From Takakia lepidozioides (Eukaryota; Streptophyta; Takakiopsida; Takakiales; Takakiaceae), in NCBI GenBank assembly GCA_030704615.1, contig CM060732.1, positions 12,152,001-12,216,000 of the forward strand: 64,000 nucleotides of DNA. Reading direction: 5' to 3'. The notes below the pieces were generated by a model. It had not been told where the DNA came from, did no database searches, and was given only the letters and a program-made list of their open reading frames with translations. This document shows positions 57,835-64,000 of the stretch, piece by piece; within the stretch, counting starts at the first letter, position 1; every line of letters starts with the position of its first letter. Made by a program: the position numbers and the translations under genes.

Positions 57835-59110
57835 CATAAGAAAGTCTTTTTTTTTGCCTCGGTTGTCCCACCATTGACTGGGGTCAAGAAAGTATTCATT
57901 CCATAGTTTCTCCTCGTCTTTGTTACCTGTTTCTGGATACTTTTTTGTTGTCACATTGGCAGTATCATGTCAAACTAGTCACTCCAAACTATCAAAGATT
58001 CACTCAACCAGCTAACTTGCATAATCCAACATGAAAATTTAGGGCCGATTCTGATAAGAGGGGAAAACAGGGTGAAATGTGTTGAAGAATGCCTTGATTA
58101 GCAGTGCCTGATTTTATCAATTGTGCCGCTGCTGCTGCGGCTTCCAGTTGACCATCTACCCATGCAGGTTTCTTGTAGCTATCCTTCCACAGGGAATCAT
58201 AGGTAATCTCGAGCTTGAAATCCGGCCCTCTTGGATGAATCTGGACCCACACTCTATCCCTGCTCCTTCAGCTATCCATGCCTCTGCACAAATCATGCAT
58301 ACATCCTTGCCTTGCTGCTAGCAGCTGACAATGACAGCCTAGAATTGTTCCAGCAAACACCCCAACCCTACTTATCACACTAGTTCCTATGTTGACTTGC
58401 ATCTGCTTCCAACAGGCATGATTCACCTTTTTGCCTCGATTGTTCCACCATTGACTAGGGTCAGGAACGTATTCATTCCAAAGCTTTTCCTCGTCTTTTT
58501 GTTATCTGTTTTTCGATTCTTTCACGTTGCCACATTGGCAGTAACATGTCAAAAATATCACTCCAAAACCACCATAGATCCACCAACGAACTAACTTCCA
58601 GAATTCAACATGAAATTTAGGGATGACTATGATAACAGAGAAAAACAGGTTGAAATGTGTTGAAGAAGGTGCCTTCATTAGCAGTGCCTTGTTCTATCAA
58701 TTGTGCTGATGCCGCTACTGTTTCCAGTTGACCATGATCTACCCATGCAAATTTATTGTAGCTATGGATCCACAGGGAATCAGAAGTAATCTTGTATTTG
58801 AAATCCGGCCCTCTTGGATGAATCTGGTCCTCTATCGCTGGTCCTTCAGCTATCCCTGCCTGTGTACAAATCATGAATACATCCTTGGCCTTGCTGCTAG
58901 CAGCTGACACTGACGACTTGAAGTACCCCAACCCTACTTATTATAGTAGTTCCAATTCTGAATTGCATTTGTTTCTCTCTATAATCCAACAGGCATTCAC
59001 GTTTTTGTCTTCATTGTCCCACCATTGACTGGGGTCGGAAAAGTGTTCATTCCAAAGCTTCTCCTCATATCTGATATCTGTTTGTGGATACCACAGATCC
59101 ACCCAACGAG
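57835..59110 (-). pseudogene. Tandem OSB-like (PDF-motif) exon fragments
   Basis: Minus-strand blocks repeat: WWDNR-type exons near 59,080-58,985 (LWNEHFSDPSQWWDNEDK), 58,510-58,430 (EYVPDPSQWWNNRGKK in one frame) and 57,930-57,850, alternating with PDFK exons at 58,931-58,617 (HPRGPDFKYKITSDSLWIHS, KFAWVDHGQLE) and 58,252-58,010 (HPRGPDFKLEITYDSLWKDS, KPAWVDGQLE). WWDNR followed by PDFK-x-K-x-T-x-E-x-LW is the plant OSB signature; those proteins bind single-stranded organellar DNA. At least two copies are in tandem, and no transit peptide or OB-fold could be identified nearby, so these look like duplicated gene pieces rather than a working gene. A short real gene with repeated exons is not excluded. 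Confidence 0.55.
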
Positions 59111-59126
59111 CTAACTTACAGAATTC

Positions 59127-59320
59127 TCAAGGCCGAGTCTGATGAGAGGGCAAAACAAGCTGAAATAGGCTCGGCATATCCTGCGATTGTCGCATTCCAC
59201 GACACCACATTTCGTTCAGCCACATTGTCAAACATTCCCTTTGCATCTTCCATGTGCACCCACATTTCGCATATATGTCCACCAGGGCAGTGTCCAGCCC
59301 GTTTATCAGCGTCACGTTCG
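59127..59320 (-). pseudogene. PPR fragment
   Basis: The minus frame reads NGLDTALVDIYAKCGC, a typical plant PPR repeat start, followed by a shifted remainder (VAERNVVSWNA-type in another frame). A single broken repeat lies upstream of the OSB-like fragments, as in the 40-42 kb cluster. Confidence 0.5.
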
Positions 59321-59323
59321 TCT

Positions 59324-59357
59324 GTCAGCGTCAGGTCACGTCAGACCTGACGCTGAC
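59324..59357. repeat. 13-bp perfect inverted repeat
   Basis: GTCAGCGTCAGGT (59,324-59,336) and ACCTGACGCTGAC (59,345-59,357) are exact complements with an 8-base spacer. It lies at the left edge of the hairpin-array region. Confidence 0.8.
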
Positions 59358-59488
59358 GGGACCTCCGTCACGACAGATTCGGGGAATATTCTGATAAAAA
59401 TAGTACCGAGTAAAATACTGCCACTAAGCAGCCATGTCGCCGACACGGTGGCGGTGGCAAATACATTTTGAAAATTTACAAAATGAAC

Positions 59489-60400
59489 GCGATCGCCAAT
59501 TATGGCGGTCGCTTTGTTTTTCGAAATTAAAAAAGAAATAGCGACCAGCGTATTGGCGGTCACTTCAATTTATTTATTTTTAAAAGCAAGATTGGCAGTC
59601 ACACTGGCGGTCGCCTTATTTTTCGAAATTAAAAAAAAATAGCGACCGCCATATTGGCGGTCGCTTCAATTTATTTTTAAACAAAAGCAAGATTGGCGGT
59701 CGCATTGCCGGTCGCCTAATTTAAAAAAGAAAACAATCGACTGCCGTATTGGCAGTCGCACAATTTTGCAAATATATACAGAACAAGCGACCGCCATATA
59801 ATTTCAAATATATATATAAAAGAAAACAAGCGACCGCCATTTAGCGGTCGCTTAATTTCAGAAATATATAGAAAAACAAACGACCGCCATATGGCGATCG
59901 GTAAATTTAAAATTATATAAAAACACAAGCGACGTATGAAAATAAAAGCGACCGCCACACCGGTGGTTGCTTATTTTAAAATAATACAATATTTGTGACC
60001 GCCAAACCAGCGGTCGCTTTAATTTAATAATATATAAAATAAAAGCGACCGCCAACCTGGAGGTCGCTTAAACTTGAATATATAAAAATTAAAAGCGACC
60101 ATGGCGGTCGTTTTTTTTTTAAAATATTAAGAATAAAAACGACCACCATAGGTCGCTTTATTTTAAATATATAAACAAATGAAGCGACCGCCATACCGGC
60201 AGTCGCATTATATTTTGAAATAAAAAACAATAGCAACCGCTATACGGGCGGTCGTTAAGCGCTTAAATTTAAAAATATACAAAATAGAAGTGACCGCAAT
60301 ATTGCATAAAATGAAAGGAAATAAAAGCGACCGCAATAGTGGCGGTCGCTTGTTTTTCATAAAAAATAAAAATAACGACCGCAGTATTAGCGGTCGCTTA
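59489..60400. repeat. Array of ~20 GCGACCGCCA / TGGCGGTCGC hairpins in AT-rich DNA
   Basis: Short palindromes with arms GCGACCGCCA and TGGCGGTCGC and 2-5 base loops recur every 45-55 bases, for example at 59,489, 59,541, 59,641, 59,738, 59,830, 59,949, 59,995, 60,046, 60,183, 60,328 and 60,376. Spacers are AT-rich (TTTTTAAAATATATAAAA type). Substitutions are often paired in both arms (for example CGACTGCCG with GGCAGTCG at 59,738), as if base pairing were kept. Translated frames here are artefacts of the repeat. Confidence 0.9.
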
Positions 60401-60420
60401 ATTTCAAAATTATAACAAAT

Positions 60421-60960
60421 ATGGTTGTACCGCTTTTTTCAGGTGGGCGGTATTGGTTCGTCATTTATTCATTTCACTTTCATTTCATTTTCATCGTTCA
60501 TGGATTATATATAAGGGAGCAGAGTCATGAAGCTCCTCACTTTTTTCAGCGCAAACACTTGAGGTTGCTTTGGATGTTTTCTTCCATTGAACGAGAGTGT
60601 AGCCCAAGAGGAGGGTGCGCACATTTTGCCTTGTGGCTTCTACCAAAGCCACTTCAGCAGATTGTGTATAAGCTCAACACTACAACCCACATCGACCCAC
60701 TTGGGTTGCTGACAGGTGTAGAAGTGTTGGGCTATCGCATTGCACTCTACATTCACAACACGTTCATTTATTGGTGACTGTTTTTTGTTGCTACATCGCT
60801 AGGGCCCAGGGGAGTGGATATTGGGTGAAGATGAGGGAGGAATGGAGCCCTTGGTATACGGCAATCCCGAACATTGTCAGTGCCATTGGTAGTGTTGAGT
60901 GCAACCTATGTGGATTAAAGCCTTTCTTATCGTAAGGATCGGTTGCTCGCTCACTCGGCT
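60421..60960. other. Region between the hairpin array and the hAT relic
   Basis: A plus frame 60,421-60,777 is open but shows no domain. It ends GLLTGVEVLGYRIALYIHN and could be chance. I see nothing else. Confidence 0.35.
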
Positions 60961-62060
60961 ATAGAGGTGTGAAGAGCGCTGAGGTGGATTTATGCCCTAA
61001 AGCATCTATGTGGGTAAAAAGCCACTTTGCCCAGTGTGGAGGCAATATTCCAATGTCTCTGGATCTGGACATGACCTCTGAGCAGAACACTTCATCTTCC
61101 CGTCAGGATGCCCCAATTAGTACCCAGGGCGACTTTTGTGAGGCTTCAGGTGTCCTTTGACAAGTGGGTTGTGCCGGAGCAACACCTGCTTCAACACCTC
61201 TTTGTACCCCTACATTTCAATGGAGTAGAGGATTACGACAACAATCTATACAGGAAGGTCTTAACTTGTCTGCGAAAAGACAGTTGGATAAAAAATGGAC
61301 GCAGTTTTTCTTCGAGGCCAACATACCATTTAATGTGGCAAGGCTTCCGGCATTTGTTTCTGCCGTTAAAACAATCTTGGAGTCCAGATCCACGTACGTG
61401 CCTCCGACTTATCACAATCTCCGTACAAGATTGCTAGAAGAAGTCATGACCGAGCTTACCCAAAATGTCAACAATAGAACGGACGAGTGCATCAGAAAAT
61501 AGCACGAACCCGAATACAGCCTCCGGAATCCAGACGAAACTTGTTTTGTCACTAACTTCTTGATGATGGATCGGTTGGTGATGGTGAAGAACAGTCTGGA
61601 GCACACCATCATCGATCCTCAATGGGATGCGTACACACAGACATTGCGGGACTCCAAAAAAGCCAAGTCATTGGGCAAAAGTCAAAAAGTTCGGAATAGC
61701 ATTCGCAGCGATGATTTCTGGAAGAAATGTGAAAACTTTGTTTATATGGTAGAACCGGTGTTAATCGTCTTGCGGGAGTTTGATGGAAAGTAACCAGTAA
61801 TGGGCAAGACATGATTACTAATGCAAAATCTTGAGAAGCACGTCCAATCCTTGAGGCATCATCCATTCTCATTGGAACCTGAACTTGCGGACAGTGCTTT
61901 GGATGTATTTTACGACTGTCATTCGATGGTTCGAACGGACTTGCATTATGCGGGGGCTTTGCTCAATCCATTATTGCTTGACAATACCATGCTCCGAGAA
62001 GACGCTGATGCCAAGGCCAGCCTCGTGCGAGTGCTCATGTCACTACAACAGATGAACGTT
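60961..62060 (+). pseudogene. hAT-type transposase relic (BED/DUF659), catalytic middle deleted
   Basis: Pieces in order: KSHFAQCGGNI near 61,015, like the zinc-finger BED to linker region; KKWTQFFFEANIPFNVARLP and YVPPTYHNLRTRLLEEV near 61,290-61,445, the DUF659 signature (IPFN...PS...LR..LL); then, after a TAG at 61,501, FVTNFLMMDRLVMVKNSLEH, DDFWKKCENFVYMVEPVLIV and LREFDGK; after another TAA, FSLEPELADSALDVFYD. These later pieces match the C-terminal half of hAT transposases. The segment that should hold the DDE residues between DUF659 and FVTNF is missing, so this is a deletion derivative that cannot transpose itself. The hairpin array lies immediately upstream. Confidence 0.7.
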
Positions 62061-62224
62061 TTTATGACTTCACATATAACTATTTTTTCAGTCTTATATG
62101 CGTTCATGACTACATCACTCTGTAGTGAAAAAAACCATGTCATAGCGACTAGTCTTTAGGACTGCGTTTTGCAAGTCATATCCGTGACCGCTTGCATGGC
62201 ACCTGGAGTCCTACTGCAGAGAGG

Positions 62225-62650
62225 GTTGCAGTCACAACTATATGACTAATATATGACTACATTGTCTGTTGAGCGCTGCCTACATGGAGAGGCTTCAGCG
62301 GGACACGTGCGTCACTGCGCAAGCGACACATCATGCATTCGTCAGGGGATCATATGACTATATGTCTGCAAAGTGAGGCCTACATGGAGAGGCGATGGAT
62401 GGACACGTGCTCCACTGCGAATTTGACATGTCACGACTTCTTGCCATGATTATATGACTACATGTCTGCATAGTGATGCCTACATGGATAGGCACTAGCG
62501 GGACACGTGTGCTATGGCAGATTTCACACGTGGTGACTACATGACTCGCTCATATGACTATATGGATGTCTATATGGAGAGTTGTTAGCGGGACACCTGT
62601 TGTACTTGAGATGTAACATGTGACACACAGACAAAATATATGACTAGCAT
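62225..62650. repeat. Tandem repeat, four copies of ~95-105 bp
   Basis: Each copy has ATATGACTA(C/T)AT, then CTACATGGAGAGGC, then GGGACACGTG. Copies start near 62,248, 62,350, 62,453 and 62,549, and the last is more divergent. They lie just downstream of the hAT relic. Confidence 0.75.
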
Positions 62651-63218
62651 ATATGACTACGGATCTTTATACGTGGTGAAAATTTGGATAAAGAATGTCG
62701 TGTCATATACTGCCACGTGTTCTGGTTTGAGCAGGTGTGATGCCACATGTCATCATGATTGTTTTTCGAAATAGTTTATATTTTTAATGTTTATATTTTA
62801 GTTTTTAGTTTTCATTTAATATTTAAAAATACATGAGGATTGCAGCCTTGGAAAACTTTATTAAATGGTATTATTTTAATAATATTATTTAAAATAAAAG
62901 TGGATTAAATGATTTAAATTCTTTATTACATGGTGAAATTCCAACCTGAAAACAGAATGGAACCCTCCTGCATACTATCAACCACAAGGAGAATGAAAAT
63001 AGTCAACTACAGGGGAATACAAGCCCTATAAATCACATTACAAAAATCCAAATGAGACCAATGTCCCAATGGACACCTCAAAGGCCACAAGGTCAAAAAA
63101 TCCATGCCTCAAAAGGCCCAGCAAAAAACAAGCAAGCCCACATATGGGCTGAATTGTTGTAGCTAGTATGTTCTGGTGCTATTAGAATCGAGAATTCTGT
63201 TAAACAGTGCAATACTGA
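62651..63218. other. No supported gene; possible 3' untranslated sequence of the minus-strand exon
   Basis: AT-rich from 62,755 to 62,940, then a stretch without frames that could be the transcript end of the 63,219-63,500 exon. A possible polyadenylation signal on the minus strand is not clear. Confidence 0.3.
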
Positions 63219-63500
63219 CTATCCTTTCCGCGGCTCCATAAGTTTCAGTAACTTTAGACTCCAAAGTGTTGTCTGGCCAACCACCTGCCCCAACTCGGTA
63301 TGTTTCCTAACACCATTCACATATGGTAGAGGGGTGTTACTGACACATGCCTCTTTGATGTACACACAGGCATAATCAAGGGGCACAACGGGGTACCCGT
63401 AACCCACCACAGCACCTTGAAGAGCAACAATCAGCCCTACTCCAACTTTCTTGCGTTTTGAGTTCACATCCAACAGCCGAACCTCGTCACCCACCCTGAA
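63219..63500 (-). CDS. Possible last exon of a transposase-associated DUF8039-like protein
   Basis: A good 3' splice site (T-rich tract then CACAG at about 63,501) opens a frame reading FRVGDEVRLLDVNSKRKKVG, GLIVALQGAVVGYGYPVVPLDY, CVSNTPLPY and HTELGQVVGQTTLW, ending at the stop near 63,219. The pattern (VxxG, VPxD, LPY, LGQxVGxxxxW) resembles the DUF8039 domain found at the end of plant En/Spm-linked transposase ORFs. That match is from memory of the pattern and is uncertain. Upstream exons would lie beyond 63,560 or outside the window. Confidence 0.35.
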   Translation of the reverse strand, partial: FRVGDEVRLLDVNSKRKKVGVGLIVALQGAVVGYGYPVVPLDYACVYIKEACVSNTPLPYVNGVRKHTELGQVVGQTTLWSLKLLKLMEPRKG

Positions 63501-64000
63501 CTGTGATCCCAATTCCACACAAAAAAAAACACGATGTGAAAACCCATGACATGCACACGACTAGGACACTCAACATTTCCGAATTAAAGAGAGCCCCCAG
63601 GGTGGAAAAAATAAAACAAACAAGACAAGGGCCTTTGCAGTCTCGAGTGGTTGTGAGACCTCTTTTGGGGGGCTACTCGCCGGGTCGACACTCTTGCCCC
63701 TGGTCTGTACCGGCTTGTCGACAATATCACCTTTGTTTGTCACAAGTTCCTGTGTCACAGACCAGAGAACAACCAGGAAAGCAATGAGCAAACAGGAATA
63801 GTGAATAGAAAACAAAATCCAAGTATGAATCAAACAAAAAAAACCAACATGAAAACTTGCAAAATCACCTTGCATTAATCAAGCAACCGAGGAGAAGCAT
63901 CCAGGAAAGCAATGCAATGAGTGAACCCACAAAACTTGTAGCCTCTGGAGCACTGTCAGAATGTTTGTACCTTCACTATAGCAGTGTTGTATGGTTGTTG
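63501..64000. other. No supported gene; probable intron or upstream sequence
   Basis: Short frames on both strands overlap and share no domain. The region may include introns of the minus-strand gene ending at 63,219. Confidence 0.3.

Noticed and set aside
59489-60400. Open frames in the hairpin array (for example 59,716-59,958 and 60,024-60,236 on the minus strand)
   Set aside because: They are translations of the ~50-bp repeat (recurring RRP-GGRLF-F phrases) and not independent protein-coding sequence.
1-64000. tRNA, rRNA or other structured RNA genes
   Set aside because: No cloverleaf with A/B boxes or rRNA-like segment was seen by eye; the only tRNA-related sequence is the retrotransposon primer site. 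A tRNAscan run would settle this.

Overview
The window is nuclear DNA of a land plant, most likely a fern or another non-seed plant with a repeat-rich genome. This inference rests on a Ty3/Gypsy chromovirus primed by initiator tRNA-Met, pentatricopeptide (PPR) fragments, fragments of a plant organellar single-stranded DNA-binding (OSB, PDF-motif) gene, GT-AG introns and a plant telomere-type motif. I saw no RNA gene and no prokaryotic-style operon. Species cannot be fixed from sequence alone.

Only one gene looks intact: a nine-exon plus-strand gene at 17,694-22,960 (633 codons, every intron in phase 0), of a family I do not recognise. Almost everything else is mobile or decayed. Layout: 1-8.9 kb holds relics (an unknown repeat ORF, a ~380-bp tandem duplication, a LINE 3' fragment, a decayed RT-element ORF and an AT-rich TATCCGG-motif region). 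At 8,940-14,847 lies a complete but mutated chromovirus with 5-bp target duplications. At 23,591-29,837 lies a 5'-truncated LINE that a second LINE (24,776-27,962) has entered; both have target-site duplications, and removing the inner one rejoins the outer reading frame. At 31.1-34.8 kb is a broken Ty1/Copia element that ends abruptly against an AGTGGTT-motif repeat region. At 35.9-36.8 kb is a ~120-bp tandem repeat carrying an OSB-like WWDNR exon end. At 40.1-41.9 kb are mixed PPR and OSB fragments.

The most unusual part is 41.9-57.7 kb. A minus-strand transposase-like gene (zinc-binding N-terminus, DDE-like core with CX2H, SWIM finger) sits head-to-head with a multi-exon plus-strand gene that combines a ParB-like domain (DGNHR) with a DNA adenine/cytosine-N methyltransferase-like region whose catalytic motif is altered. 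Related GGCGTGAGC-type inverted termini bracket the pair at 41,901 and 53,346. A second copy of the transposase follows on the plus strand (53.7-57.3 kb) and ends near a third terminus at 57,679. All three genes carry frame breaks here, so this is a relic of what I infer was a methyltransferase-carrying, Mutator-like DNA transposon.

The right end holds tandem OSB fragments (57.8-59.1 kb), an array of about twenty GCGACCGCCA hairpins (59.5-60.4 kb), an internally deleted BED/DUF659 hAT transposase relic (60.95-62.06 kb), a ~100-bp tandem repeat, and a possible DUF8039-like transposase-associated exon near 63.4 kb.
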